A stretch of 64,000 nucleotides of DNA, taken from contig JBGAQP010000016.1 in assembly GCA_044220635.1 (NCBI GenBank), forward strand, positions 14,333-78,332, given 5' to 3'. Below the pieces are notes generated by a model, which did not search any database, was not told the origin of the DNA, and was given only the letters and a program-made list of their open reading frames with translations. The position numbers were made by a program, and so were the translations under genes. Positions 1 to 8,164 of this stretch are shown piece after piece; position 1 is the stretch's first letter, and each line of letters opens with the position of its first letter. Source of the stretch: JBGAQP01 sp044220635. Its GTDB lineage: Bacteria; Pseudomonadota; Gammaproteobacteria; Burkholderiales; Usitatibacteraceae.

Positions 1-314
1 CCTTCGCCGCGGGCGAGACCATCTTCCTCGAAGGCGAGGAAGGCCGGCTCATGTACGTCGTGCTCGAAGGCTCGGTGAAGCTCTCCGTGACCGGGCGCGC
101 GGTCGAGACCGTGGGCCGGGGGGGCGCCTTCGGCGAGATGGCGCTCATCGATGCCGCCCCGCGCAGCGCCACGGCGATGGCCGCGAGCGCCTGCCGCCTC
201 GCGCCGATCTCCAAGGAGCGCTTCAATGCGCTCGTGAAGGAGGACCCCGCCTTCGCCCTCGAGATCATGGGTGTCATGGCGGCGCGCCTGCGCCGCATGG
301 ACCGGCGCATCTGA
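1..314 (+). CDS. Cyclic-nucleotide-binding (CRP-type) domain protein, 5' end outside the window
   Basis: The reading frame is already open at base 3, so the N-terminus lies left of the window. The visible part is the C-terminal part of a cNMP-binding beta-barrel: a glycine-rich strand region, then the phosphate-binding-cassette-like GEMALIDAAPRSATA, then a short helix ending RMDRRI. No helix-turn-helix follows, so this looks like a stand-alone sensor or regulatory subunit rather than a full Crp/Fnr transcription factor. It closely resembles the second domain of the two-domain protein at 33332-34222 (same GEM...D..PR.A pattern and same R-x-x-R-RM/HM ending), so the two are probably paralogues. 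The window also carries an adenylate cyclase, but which ligand binds here cannot be read from the sequence. Confidence 0.85.
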   Translation, partial: FAAGETIFLEGEEGRLMYVVLEGSVKLSVTGRAVETVGRGGAFGEMALIDAAPRSATAMAASACRLAPISKERFNALVKEDPAFALEIMGVMAARLRRMDRRI

Positions 315-324
315 GGCGGCGGGC

Positions 325-1878
325 TCAGGCGAGGCGCTTGAGCAGCGCGGGCTCGAGCGAGGCCGCGGCGAGGTAGCCCGACATCATGGCGCCGGCGATG
401 CCCGGCGTGCCCGCGTCCTGCCCGACGAGGAAGAGACCCGGAAGCGGCGTCTGCATGCGCAGGCTCTCCGAGAGGAAGCGCCGCGGCGTGGGCGCGAGCC
501 CGTAGCTCGCGCCGTGGGGCGCGCCGGTGAAGGCCGCCATCGACAGCGGCGTGGAGAGCTGCTCCTCGACCACGAGCGGGGCGAGCGCCGGGAAGTGGCG
601 CTGGAACGCCACGCGCAGCGCCCGCGCGATCGAGCGGGTGAAGGCCGCGTAGTCCTGGGGGCGCTCGGCCTGCGCCGCGCCCGCCCAGGGCTTGAAGGCG
701 TCCCACGCGGTCGGAGCGAGCACCTCGGCCGTGTGGTGCTCGGGCTCCCCGGGCCGGTGCGCGGGGTCCTTGAGCGAGGGAAACGAGACGAAGAGCGATC
801 CCGGGGCGTCCGCGAAGGTGTCGCGCCAGATCACCGCCGCGTCGAGATCCCAGCTCTCGTGGATGAAGTAGTTGGCCGGGGTCGCCCCGTGCCGGCGGAT
901 GTCCCCCTCGAGGCCGAGGTAGAGCACCGCGTGCCCGCACGACGGCGACAGCGAGAGGATCTCGCGCACCCATTCCTCGCGACGGAAGCCGTGGGGAAGC
1001 AGCCGCCCCACGGTCGCCTGCGCGCCCGCGTCCGAGAAGATGCGCGGGGCCCGCTCGACCTCGCTCGTGCCGACGTGTACTCCGGTGGCCACGCCGTTCT
1101 CGATCAGGATCTCGCGCACCTGCGCCGAGTGGCGCACCTCGCCCCCGGCCGCCTCGATCGCCGGCACGAGCGCCCGGGCGAAGGCGGCCGCGCCGCCGGC
1201 GGGGTAGTAGCCGCCGTCGAGGTAATGGTGCATCAGCGTCGCGTGCATGCCGAAGCTGCCCTCGTGCGGGAGCGCGCCGTAGTCGAGCCAGTGCGCCGCG
1301 AGCACGGCGCGCAGCCTCGGGTCGGTCACCGTCTCGTGCAGGACGCTCTCGACGCTTCGCCCCCACCACTGCTTGACCTCGCCATGGCGCCAGAGCCCGA
1401 CCACCGCGCCGAGGAGCTCGGGCATCGAGCGCAGGGCGAAATACGCGCCCCCGGAGCGCTCGGCCTGCTGGAGCGCGGCGAAGAAGCGGTCCACGTCGCC
1501 CTCTCGGCCGGGGAAGCGCTCCTTCAGGGTCTGGCGCAGCGACGCCTCGGGGCGCGTGAACGCGATCTCGAATCCGCCGGGGAAGCGCACGATGTCGTAG
1601 ACCGGGCCCATCGAGGCGAGCTCGAGCTTGCCCCCGGAGAGCCAGTCGAGCACGGCGCGCGGCTTCGTTCCCGGCGCGAGCCCGAGGTAGTGGATCCCCA
1701 CGTCCCAGGCGAAGCCCTTGCGCGAGAAGGACTGGGTGAGGCCGCCGATGACGGAGTGCTGCTCGAGCACGAGGACGCGCCGCCCGGAGCGCGCGAGGGC
1801 GGCGGCGCACGCGAGGCCGCCGATGCCGGAGCCGACGACGATCGCTTCCCAGGCGTTTCCCTCGGGCTTCGTGGTCAT
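325..1878 (-). CDS. FAD-dependent phytoene desaturase / retinol saturase-like oxidoreductase
   Basis: 517 residues. An N-terminal Rossmann FAD site is clear: G16-x-G18-x-x-G21 followed about 20 residues later by the acidic E of VLVLEQHSVIGG. The C-terminus has the matching FAD-binding strand (LFLVGQDAGTPGIAGAMMSG). The arrangement fits the CrtI / all-trans-retinol 13,14-reductase family, which reduces or desaturates isoprenoid chains. No other carotenoid gene is nearby, so the substrate is unknown. It converges on the cNMP-binding gene (gap 10 bp) and is divergent from the aldolase gene. The start ATG at 1878 directly precedes the FAD motif and is the natural start. Confidence 0.85.
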   Translation of the reverse strand: MTTKPEGNAWEAIVVGSGIGGLACAAALARSGRRVLVLEQHSVIGGLTQSFSRKGFAWDVGIHYLGLAPGTKPRAVLDWLSGGKLELASMGPVYDIVRFPGGFEIAFTRPEASLRQTLKERFPGREGDVDRFFAALQQAERSGGAYFALRSMPELLGAVVGLWRHGEVKQWWGRSVESVLHETVTDPRLRAVLAAHWLDYGALPHEGSFGMHATLMHHYLDGGYYPAGGAAAFARALVPAIEAAGGEVRHSAQVREILIENGVATGVHVGTSEVERAPRIFSDAGAQATVGRLLPHGFRREEWVREILSLSPSCGHAVLYLGLEGDIRRHGATPANYFIHESWDLDAAVIWRDTFADAPGSLFVSFPSLKDPAHRPGEPEHHTAEVLAPTAWDAFKPWAGAAQAERPQDYAAFTRSIARALRVAFQRHFPALAPLVVEEQLSTPLSMAAFTGAPHGASYGLAPTPRRFLSESLRMQTPLPGLFLVGQDAGTPGIAGAMMSGYLAAASLEPALLKRLA

Positions 1879-1955
1879 GGCGCGGCGGGGCGTCCCCCGC
1901 GTTCCTCCTCCGGCGTCGCTTCCCGGTAAACTTCCCGGACTGCCGAGAGGATGCC

Positions 1956-2720
1956 ATGGAACTGCCCGTCAATCGATTCAAGCGCGCGATCCTCGCAGGC
2001 GAGCCCCAGGTCGGACTCTGGGTGTCGCTCGCGAGCCCCTACGTGGCCGAGGTGCTGGCCGGCTCCGGCTTCGACTGGCTGCTCCTCGACACGGAGCATT
2101 CGCCCAACGAGGTGACCGACATCCTCCCGCAGCTCCAGGCGATCGCGCCCTACCCGGTCTCGCCCGTGGTGCGCGTGGCGTGGAACGACAAGGTGCTCGT
2201 CAAGCGCCACCTCGACCTCGGCGCGCAGTCGCTGCTGCTGCCCTATGTCTCCACCGAGGCCGACGCCGCCGCCGCGGTGGAATCCACGCGCTATCCCCCG
2301 CGGGGCGTGCGCGGCGTGGCGGGCTCCACGCGCGCCGGGCGCTTCGGGCGGATCAAGGACTACGCGAAGCGCGCCGAGGAGCAGATCTGCCTGCTCGTGC
2401 AGGTCGAGACGCGCGAAGCGCTCGCGAACCTCGAGGCGATCGCACGCACCGACGGCATCCACGGCGTCTTCATCGGGCCCGCGGACCTCGCCGCCTCGCT
2501 CGGGCACCTGGGCAACCCCGCGCACCCCGAGGTGCAGTCGGCGATCCAGGACGCGATCGGCCGCATCCGCGCCTGCGGCAAGCCCGCGGGCATCCTCGCC
2601 ACCGACGAGCCCTCGGCGCGCCGCTACATGGAATGGGGCACCGTGTTCACCGCCGTGGGCCTCGACGTGATGGTGCTCGCGCGCGAGACCGAGAAGCTCG
2701 CCGCGCTCTACCGCCGCTGA
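1956..2720 (+). CDS. HpcH/HpaI family class II aldolase
   Basis: 254 residues, the usual length for 4-hydroxy-2-oxoheptanedioate aldolase (HpaI) and 2-keto-3-deoxy sugar-acid aldolases (GarL, RhmA). These metal-dependent enzymes cleave 2-keto-3-deoxy acids to pyruvate plus an aldehyde. Seen: the active-site His in LLLDTEHSPNE (H48), the VQVETREAL strand with the metal-binding Glu, and IGPADLAASLG with the metal-binding Asp. A -10-like TAAACT lies at about 1927 and a GAGAGG Shine-Dalgarno precedes the ATG. The gene stands alone, with no aromatic-degradation or sugar-acid genes next to it, so the physiological substrate cannot be assigned and I leave the symbol blank. Confidence 0.9.
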   Translation: MELPVNRFKRAILAGEPQVGLWVSLASPYVAEVLAGSGFDWLLLDTEHSPNEVTDILPQLQAIAPYPVSPVVRVAWNDKVLVKRHLDLGAQSLLLPYVSTEADAAAAVESTRYPPRGVRGVAGSTRAGRFGRIKDYAKRAEEQICLLVQVETREALANLEAIARTDGIHGVFIGPADLAASLGHLGNPAHPEVQSAIQDAIGRIRACGKPAGILATDEPSARRYMEWGTVFTAVGLDVMVLARETEKLAALYRR

Positions 2721-2757
2721 GGCCGCAGGGGCGTGCCCCCGCGGGCGCCGCCTGCCG

Positions 2758-4482
2758 ATGAATTTCGCCGCCATCGCCGAGGACATCGCCGCGCTCGAGG
2801 CGCGGCTCGGCGCGGCTTCCACCCCCGAGGCCGAGGCGCTCGCCGTCTCGATCGCCGAGCGCATCGCGGCGGTGTCGCCCGACGACGCGCCCGACCGGCG
2901 CGAGGTCGCGGTGCGCGGCCAACTCGCCGCGAGCCTGCAGCGCTACCGCACGGGGCACGTCGCGCACGCCGCGGAGCTGCTGCGCTCGGCCGTGCAGCTC
3001 GCCGAGGGCCTCGACGCCGCGCTGCGTTTCCGCGCCCTGCTGCGCTGCGGGGAGATGGAGCTCCTCACCTACGACGTGGGCGCGGCGCTCGGGCACACGG
3101 CGGCCGCGCTCGAGGTCGCCCGCGCCGCCGGCCGGGCCTCCGACGAGGCGCAGGCCTGGGTCGCCTACGGCATGGGCCTCGACTGGGCCGGACTCTACCC
3201 GCAGGCCGACGCCCACTGGGCCCACGCACTCGGGATCGCGGAGGGCCTCGGCGACATGCGGCTGCGCAGCGGCATCTGGGCGCTGCGATGCCCGCTCGGC
3301 TTCCGGCTCCAGGCGAGCCGTGAGGAGGCCGCGGTCGCGGCATGCCGCGAGGCCCTCGCCTGCGCGCTCGAGACGCCGCCGCGCGTGCGCGACTCGATGG
3401 CGTGCACGGCGCTGTGCAACTGGGCGGCGCTGTGCCTGCAGCGCGGGCGCGTGGCGGAGGCCCTCGGGCACCTCGACCGCGCGGCGACCTTCGCCAACGT
3501 CGGCGTGCGCGACCGCTGGCTGGTCGCGGTGCTGCGCGCCCTCGCGGCGGTGCGCGAGCGCAACGCCACGGACACCCGCGCCGCCCTCGACGCGCTGCTC
3601 GCCCCCGAGCGCGCTCCCGCCGCGATCTACGTGATCGAGACCACCGCGGTCATGGCGGCGATGTACGCGGACATGGGCGACGCGGTGCGCGCGACGGAAT
3701 CGCTGGAGCGGCTCTCGCGCGAGCGCGCCCGGGCCCTCTGGGCGGTGCTGCGCGCCCCGCGGGTCGAGGGCACGCGCCTGCCGGAGGGGCTCACGGCGCC
3801 GGCGGATGCCGCGGCGGAGGACGCCACGGCCCAGCTCGTCCGCCTCGCGGTGACCGCGGAGCTCCGGGACGACGCGACGGGCAAGCACTGCTTCCGTGTC
3901 GGACGCCTCGCGATGCTCCTCGGCCGCCGCGCGGGGCTCGCCGAGGCCGGGCTCGAGGGGCTCGAGATCGCCGCGCGGCTGCACGACATCGGCAAGATCG
4001 TGATCCCCGACGCGATCCTGCTCAAGCCGGGGCGGCTCGATGCGACGGAGACGCACCTCATGCGCTCGCACTCGGTGATCGGCGCCGACATCCTCGCCAC
4101 GAGCGCGCTGCCGGCGATCGAGGCCGCGCGCGCGATCGCCCGCCACCACCACGAGCGCTGGGACGGAGGCGGCTACCCCGACGGCCTCGCGGGCGAGGCG
4201 ATCCCGATGGCCGCGCGCGTGGCCGCGATCGCCGACGTCTACGACGCGCTCACGCACGACCGCCCGTACAAGGGCGCGTGGTCGCACGCCGAGGCGATGG
4301 ACTACGTCGCGCGGGAACGCGGCGCGCACTTCGACCCGGGCCTCGCCGATCTCTTCGTCGCGATGATGGCGGAGGCGAGCGCGGACCTGGGGGCGTTCCT
4401 CCGCGACCTCGAGAGCGCAGCCACGGCCTCGTCCTACGTCGTCGCGCAGGCGAGCGTCGCGCGGGCGATGCACGACGCCTGA
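2758..4482 (+). CDS. HD-GYP domain c-di-GMP phosphodiesterase with helical-repeat N-terminus
   Basis: 574 residues. Residues about 1-340 are Ala/Leu/Glu-rich helical hairpins resembling TPR or MalT-type repeats, without a recognisable response-regulator receiver. Residues about 360-550 are a complete HD-GYP domain: metal-binding H409-D410 in LHDIGK, the H-H-E-R-W-D-G-G-G-Y-P-D-G segment with G472-Y473-P474, and AIADVYDALTHDRPY. All motif residues are present, so hydrolysis of c-di-GMP is likely. No signal peptide or membrane segment is seen, so it should be cytosolic. Together with the two GGDEF proteins at 18036 and 21516 it gives the window both making and breaking arms of c-di-GMP control. 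The start has only a weak ribosome-binding site. Confidence 0.9.
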   Translation: MNFAAIAEDIAALEARLGAASTPEAEALAVSIAERIAAVSPDDAPDRREVAVRGQLAASLQRYRTGHVAHAAELLRSAVQLAEGLDAALRFRALLRCGEMELLTYDVGAALGHTAAALEVARAAGRASDEAQAWVAYGMGLDWAGLYPQADAHWAHALGIAEGLGDMRLRSGIWALRCPLGFRLQASREEAAVAACREALACALETPPRVRDSMACTALCNWAALCLQRGRVAEALGHLDRAATFANVGVRDRWLVAVLRALAAVRERNATDTRAALDALLAPERAPAAIYVIETTAVMAAMYADMGDAVRATESLERLSRERARALWAVLRAPRVEGTRLPEGLTAPADAAAEDATAQLVRLAVTAELRDDATGKHCFRVGRLAMLLGRRAGLAEAGLEGLEIAARLHDIGKIVIPDAILLKPGRLDATETHLMRSHSVIGADILATSALPAIEAARAIARHHHERWDGGGYPDGLAGEAIPMAARVAAIADVYDALTHDRPYKGAWSHAEAMDYVARERGAHFDPGLADLFVAMMAEASADLGAFLRDLESAATASSYVVAQASVARAMHDA

Positions 4483-4510
4483 AGCGCGTCGCGGGCACGC
4501 GTTTCTGACC

Positions 4511-4535
4511 GCGGCCGGCCGCGAGGGCCGGCCGC
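4511..4535 (+). terminator. GC-only hairpin downstream of the HD-GYP gene, possible terminator
   Basis: A perfect 10-bp inverted repeat (GCGGCCGGCC / GGCCGGCCGC) with a 5-nt loop lies 28 bp after the HD-GYP stop codon. No T-run follows, so it is either a weak intrinsic terminator, an mRNA-stabilising 3' hairpin or a chance GC palindrome. Confidence 0.35.
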
Positions 4536-4676
4536 TCCGTCATCGAACCCCTGCGACGGCCGGAGGCGTCCCTCCGCATCCGTCAGGGGCGGCGACCCGA
4601 AAGGTCCGTGAGGCGGGCCGCGCACAGCCCGCGAAGTCGCCGTGTGGCCCGATGCCCCGGGCCAAGTCTTGCATCG

Positions 4677-4877
4677 CTACACCATCAGCCACTCGCGCAT
4701 CGCCGCGCGCGCCTCGGCTTCGAAGCGCGCCCGCGCGCCCGCGACGCGGGCCGGGACTCCCGGGGGTCCGCGCTCGGGGTGATGCGCGTTGCCGTACTTC
4801 GCGCGCGCGAGGCGCACGCTGCGGGCCGGTCGCAGGACGGCATGCCAGGCCGGCCTCCAGTTCAGTGTCGCTTGCAT
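4677..4877 (-). CDS. Small hypothetical protein, 66 residues, Arg/Ala-rich
   Basis: ATG at 4877 is preceded by a very good Shine-Dalgarno (GGGAGG, 6-nt spacing), which is the main support. The product starts MQATLNWRPAWHAVL, is rich in Arg and Ala, contains several Trp/His residues and ends EWLMV. It has no signal peptide or known motif. It lies downstream of the hairpin at 4915-4953 on the same strand. I do not recognise the family. GC-rich DNA produces many such frames, so this could still be spurious. Confidence 0.4.
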   Translation of the reverse strand: MQATLNWRPAWHAVLRPARSVRLARAKYGNAHHPERGPPGVPARVAGARARFEAEARAAMREWLMV

Positions 4878-4914
4878 CGTCAGCCTCCCTTCTTCATTTT
4901 TCGGGTTGGAAAAG

Positions 4915-4953
4915 CGCAAAGCCCGGAGTCCTTTCGGTTCTCCGGGCTTTGCG
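4915..4953 (-). terminator. Strong stem-loop, probable intrinsic terminator or leader hairpin
   Basis: 14-bp perfect stem (CGCAAAGCCCGGAG paired with CTCCGGGCTTTGCG) and an 11-nt loop. Read on the minus strand it is followed by CTTTTCC; read on the plus strand by GGGGTTTTCC. It separates the two small minus-strand ORFs (4981-5103 and 4677-4877) and ends 38 bp before the start of the second. It may end a short transcript, or act as an attenuator in the leader of the 66-residue ORF. Confidence 0.6.
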
Positions 4954-4980
4954 GGGGTTTTCCTCGCTGACGACGCGGGC

Positions 4981-5103
4981 TTATCCCATCGTCCTCCCGG
5001 AGACATCGCGGTCCATGACGAAGCCGTCGGAGACCCGCGCAAGGCAGGCCCCGAGCGCGGCTTTTCGCGCCTGGATCGGTTGATGGTTGGTGGTCGGCTT
5101 CAT
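4981..5103 (-). CDS. Very small ORF (40 residues) followed by the strong hairpin
   Basis: ATG at 5103 gives a 40-residue product starting MKPTTNHQPIQARKAALG and ending with TAA, 28 bp before the strong hairpin at 4953-4915 on the same strand. That gene-then-terminator order is the main reason to list it. A TTGACG box lies upstream on the same strand, but no convincing -10 is at the right spacing. The Shine-Dalgarno is weak (AGGGA, too far). I do not recognise the product. It may instead be a non-coding transcript that ends at the hairpin. Confidence 0.25.
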   Translation of the reverse strand: MKPTTNHQPIQARKAALGACLARVSDGFVMDRDVSGRTMG

Positions 5104-5447
5104 GTTTCGGGGTGTTCCCTGTGTCGTTACACTGGAACGAATGCTGCCATGCAGCATGAGATCGCGTCAACCCCTTCCGCGATGAATGGACGGGAACTCG
5201 ACGCGATCGAGCCTGTCGGATTGGTGTTGTCCTCGAATCGAAGGCGTCAGGGGCCTTTTTCACGCCCCGATCCGGCGCCTCGCGAGCCGCGATCCGCATT
5301 CCGCGGCCCGCATCGTCAGGCCCCGTGCCCGCTGGCGCGGCGCCTTTCCGGTCCCGGGAGTTCCCGGGCGAAAAGACGAAGTCCCCCGTGCCGCCGGTCC
5401 GTGCGAGGGAGTTCGTGCCCTCGTCAACCCGCGAAAGGAGACACGCG
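5104..5447. other. Gene-free stretch upstream of the zinc-ribbon gene
   Basis: About 340 bp, visibly less GC-rich at its left end than its surroundings. I see a short palindrome around 5141-5157 (ATGCTG...CAGCAT) and the start of the zinc-ribbon operon at its right edge, but no convincing coding frame or RNA gene. It presumably contains the promoter of the 5448-8114 cluster. Confidence 0.4.
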
Positions 5448-6041
5448 ATGAAGACTCACGACACCGAACTGGCCCGATCGTCGCCGCCGCGGGGCGAGAA
5501 GCGGTCGGCCGACGAGATCGCCATGGCGCGCATCCGCCGCGCCGCGGCGGTCGTCCGCCACCGCCAGGAGGAGATGTACGACCGCCTCGCCGAGAACTTC
5601 GCGCGGCACTTCGAGGCGAGCGGCACGAAGACCCCCGAGGCGCTGGAAGCCGCGCTCGATTCCGCTCGCGCGCAGCTCACGGCCGCGGGCGCCGTGACGC
5701 ACCAGCAGGGCGAGCGCTTGAAGGGCTTCCTCCAACGCGACATCGAGCGCACCGCGCAGGCGCTCGCAGGCGCGGAACGGAACGTGGCGGAGCGGCTCGA
5801 TCCCGCGCGCCTCGAGGCGGGCGCGCTCGCCTCCATCGCTTCCGCGCTCGCCCCGGCGGGCGATGCGCTGCGCGCCCTCGCCCGCGACGGGCAACGGGCG
5901 CTTGAGCAACGCACGGGCGAGGTGACCAGCGCCGGGACGCTTGCCTGCGGCAGCTGCGGCCACACGATGCGCCTGCGGCGGACGGGCACCGTGCCGCCCT
6001 GCCCGCACTGCCGCGCGACGCGCTTCCGCAAGGGCTGCTGA
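5448..6041 (+). CDS. Zinc-ribbon protein, DUF1451 / YbeL-like
   Basis: 197 residues. The ATG at 5448 follows GAAAGGAG at good spacing; an in-frame ATG 123 bp upstream has no such site. Residues about 25-155 form a long charged helical region. The last 35 residues form a zinc ribbon with two Cys pairs, LACGSCGH and PPCPHCRA. This layout of helices plus a C-terminal ribbon matches the DUF1451 family typified by E. coli YbeL, whose function is not established. It opens a same-strand cluster with UspA (10-bp gap), GNAT and nitrilase, so a stress-related role is possible by context only. Confidence 0.75.
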   Translation: MKTHDTELARSSPPRGEKRSADEIAMARIRRAAAVVRHRQEEMYDRLAENFARHFEASGTKTPEALEAALDSARAQLTAAGAVTHQQGERLKGFLQRDIERTAQALAGAERNVAERLDPARLEAGALASIASALAPAGDALRALARDGQRALEQRTGEVTSAGTLACGSCGHTMRLRRTGTVPPCPHCRATRFRKGC

Positions 6042-6051
6042 GGAGGGACCC

Positions 6052-6501
6052 ATGTTCAAGAGAATCCTCTTGCCCACCGACGGCTCGGAGCGATCGCGCG
6101 AGGCGGCCCACGCCGCCCTCGAGCTCGCACGCATGAGCGGCGGGCGCGTGCTCGCCCTCCACATCGTCTCGCCCGCGATCCCCGACATCGCCTTCATGGG
6201 GCTGGGCGCGATCGGCGGCCCGGTCCCTCTCGACCCGCCCCCCGCCGCGCCGGGTTCGCGGCACGATCCCGCGCTCATCGCGGTGCGGCGCGCGGCGCAC
6301 GCGGCCGGCGTGCCCGTCGAGTCGGCGCAGGTCGTGGACTCGCGCCCCGCCGAAGCGATCGTCGGCTTCGCCGAGGCGCACGGCTGCGACCTGATCGTGA
6401 TGTCCACGAGCCGCTTCGGCGGGCTGCTGTCGGCGATCGCCGGCAGCACTTCCGCGCGCGTCTTCCAGGGCTGCGACCTGCCGGTGCTGCTCGTCCATTG
6501 A
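6052..6501 (+). CDS. Universal stress protein, UspA family
   Basis: 149 residues, the single-domain length. It starts with the typical strand MFKRILLPTDGSE and ends with the usual SARVFQGCDLPVLLVH strand. In most ATP-binding Usp proteins the loop after the fourth strand reads G-x2-G-x9-G-S/T; here it is STSRFGGLLSAIAGSTSARV, close to that pattern, so nucleotide binding is plausible. The Shine-Dalgarno GGAGG precedes ATG 6052. It sits between the zinc-ribbon gene and the GNAT gene with short gaps, so it is probably co-transcribed with both. Confidence 0.92.
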   Translation: MFKRILLPTDGSERSREAAHAALELARMSGGRVLALHIVSPAIPDIAFMGLGAIGGPVPLDPPPAAPGSRHDPALIAVRRAAHAAGVPVESAQVVDSRPAEAIVGFAEAHGCDLIVMSTSRFGGLLSAIAGSTSARVFQGCDLPVLLVH

Positions 6502-6513
6502 ATGGAGGATCCC

Positions 6514-7248
6514 ATGAAGACCATCGAACGCTCCGCGCGATCCAACGTCATCACTCTCGCCGACGTCTGGCGCGACGGCAAGGAAGGGCGGCCCGGCACC
6601 GTCACGGTGCGCAATACGCGCCCTGCGGACTTCCCGGCGATCCAGGCACTGCAGCTCGATGCCTACCCGGTGATCGCGCCGTGGTCCGCCCCGCAGCTCG
6701 CCCTCCAGCATACGGCGTTCCCCGAAGGCCAGTTCGTCGCCGAGATCGACGGGCGGATCGTGGGTGCCTGCGCGAGCCTCGTCGTGCAATGGGACGAATA
6801 CGCCGTGGACCACACCTGGCGCGGCATCACCGGCGACGGCACGTTCTCGACCCACGATCCGTCCGGGCGCACCCTCTACGGCGCCGAAGTGGTCGTCGAC
6901 GCCAGGCGCCGTGGCCACGGCGTGGGCCGCGTGCTCTACAAGGCGCGCCGGCGCCTGTGCCGGCAGCTCGACCTGCGACGCATCATCGCGGCGGGCCGGC
7001 TCCCGGGCTACCGCGCGGTGAAGGACGTGATGTCACCCGAGCTCTACGCGATGCGCGTGGTCTGGGGAGACATCCCCGACCCGGTGCTGCGCTTCCAGTT
7101 GTCCCAGGGCTTCCACTACTGCGGGGTGATCCACAACTATCTCCCCGAGGACCTGGAGTCCTGCGGGCATGCCGCGCTCATCGTCTGGCTCAACCCGCGC
7201 GGGTCGCCCCCCCGCCGGACGCCGCGGCTCCCCGGGGAGGCGGCGTGA
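6514..7248 (+). CDS. GNAT family N-acetyltransferase, partner of the adjacent nitrilase
   Basis: 244 residues from ATG 6514, chosen because GGAGG lies 4 nt upstream; an in-frame ATG at 6502 touches the UspA stop but would place that site inside the gene. The GNAT fold is shown by VRNTRPADFPAIQALQ (first strand and helix) and GAEVVVDARRRGHGVGRVLYKARRR, which has the acetyl-CoA pyrophosphate loop R-x-x-G-x-G. In many bacteria this type of GNAT domain is fused to the N-terminus of a carbon-nitrogen hydrolase (for example the Bacillus YhcX type). Here the two are separate genes overlapping by 4 bp, which supports a shared, so far unknown, substrate pathway. Confidence 0.88.
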   Translation: MKTIERSARSNVITLADVWRDGKEGRPGTVTVRNTRPADFPAIQALQLDAYPVIAPWSAPQLALQHTAFPEGQFVAEIDGRIVGACASLVVQWDEYAVDHTWRGITGDGTFSTHDPSGRTLYGAEVVVDARRRGHGVGRVLYKARRRLCRQLDLRRIIAAGRLPGYRAVKDVMSPELYAMRVVWGDIPDPVLRFQLSQGFHYCGVIHNYLPEDLESCGHAALIVWLNPRGSPPRRTPRLPGEAA

Positions 7249-8114
7249 GGGTGCGCATCGCCGCGGTCCAGTACCACCTGAGGCCCGTGCAGGACTGGGC
7301 GGGCTTCGAGACCCAGGTGGACTTCGTGCTCGACGCGGCGGCGGAGTACCGGCCGCAGTTCGTGCTCCTGCCCGAGATCTTCACCACGCAGCTGCTGACG
7401 ATGGCGGAGTTCACCGACGTGCGCGCGGCCGTGCGCGGTCTCTCGGAGCACACTGCGGCCTACGTCGCGCTGATGCGCAGGCACGCCGAGAAGCACGGCT
7501 ACCACCTCGTCGCGGGTAGCCACCCGACGCTGCGCGAAGGCCGGCTCTACAACACCGCGTACCTCGTCAACCCGGCCGGCGAGGTCTTCACGCAGGACAA
7601 GCTGCACCGGACGCGTTGGGAGAAGGAGCACTGGGACACCACCGCGGGCGAGCGGCTCTCCCTCTTCGAGACGCCCTGCGGGAAGATCGCCATCCTGGTG
7701 TGCTACGACATCGAGTTCCCGGAGCTCGCCCGGCAGGTGTGCGAGGCGGGCGCGGACATCCTCTTCGTCCCGAGCTGCACCGACGACCGACAGGGATTCC
7801 TGCGCGTGCGCTATTGCTGTCATGCGCGCGCGATCGAGAACCAGGTCTACGTCGCGATGACCTCCACCGTCGGCAACCTGCGTTTCTCGGGGCTGCGCAT
7901 GCATTACGGGCAGGCAGCGATCCTCACCCCCTCGGACTTCCCGTTCGCGCGCGACGGCGTGGCCGCCGAGGGCGTCGCCAACGCCGAGCAGATCGTCGTG
8001 GCCGACGTCGACCTCGCGCTCCTCGGCCAGAACCGGCTCCACGGCACCACGATCCCGCTCTTCGACAAGCGTAAGGAGCTCTACGACGACCCGGTCCGGG
8101 TGATCCGGGCCTGA
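7245..8114 (+). CDS. Carbon-nitrogen hydrolase (nitrilase superfamily)
   Basis: 289 residues from GTG 7245, which overlaps the GNAT stop as GTGA; GTG 7251 is an alternative. The Glu-Lys-Cys triad is complete: E44 in LLPEIF, K119 in TQDKLHR and C153 in LVCYDIEFPE. The family hydrolyses amides or nitriles; members close to this pattern act on carbamoyl-amines or small amides, but the substrate is not determined. No signal peptide, so cytosolic. Translational coupling with the GNAT gene suggests the two products act together or in sequence. Confidence 0.9.
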   Translation: MRVRIAAVQYHLRPVQDWAGFETQVDFVLDAAAEYRPQFVLLPEIFTTQLLTMAEFTDVRAAVRGLSEHTAAYVALMRRHAEKHGYHLVAGSHPTLREGRLYNTAYLVNPAGEVFTQDKLHRTRWEKEHWDTTAGERLSLFETPCGKIAILVCYDIEFPELARQVCEAGADILFVPSCTDDRQGFLRVRYCCHARAIENQVYVAMTSTVGNLRFSGLRMHYGQAAILTPSDFPFARDGVAAEGVANAEQIVVADVDLALLGQNRLHGTTIPLFDKRKELYDDPVRVIRA

Positions 8115-8164
8115 TCGCCCGGGCGCCGCCATCGCGCGCGCCGCCGATGCTAGACTCGGCGGCC

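Noticed and set aside
4608..4970. Plus-strand frame across the hairpin region
   Set aside because: No ribosome-binding site, no motif, and it runs through the strong hairpin.
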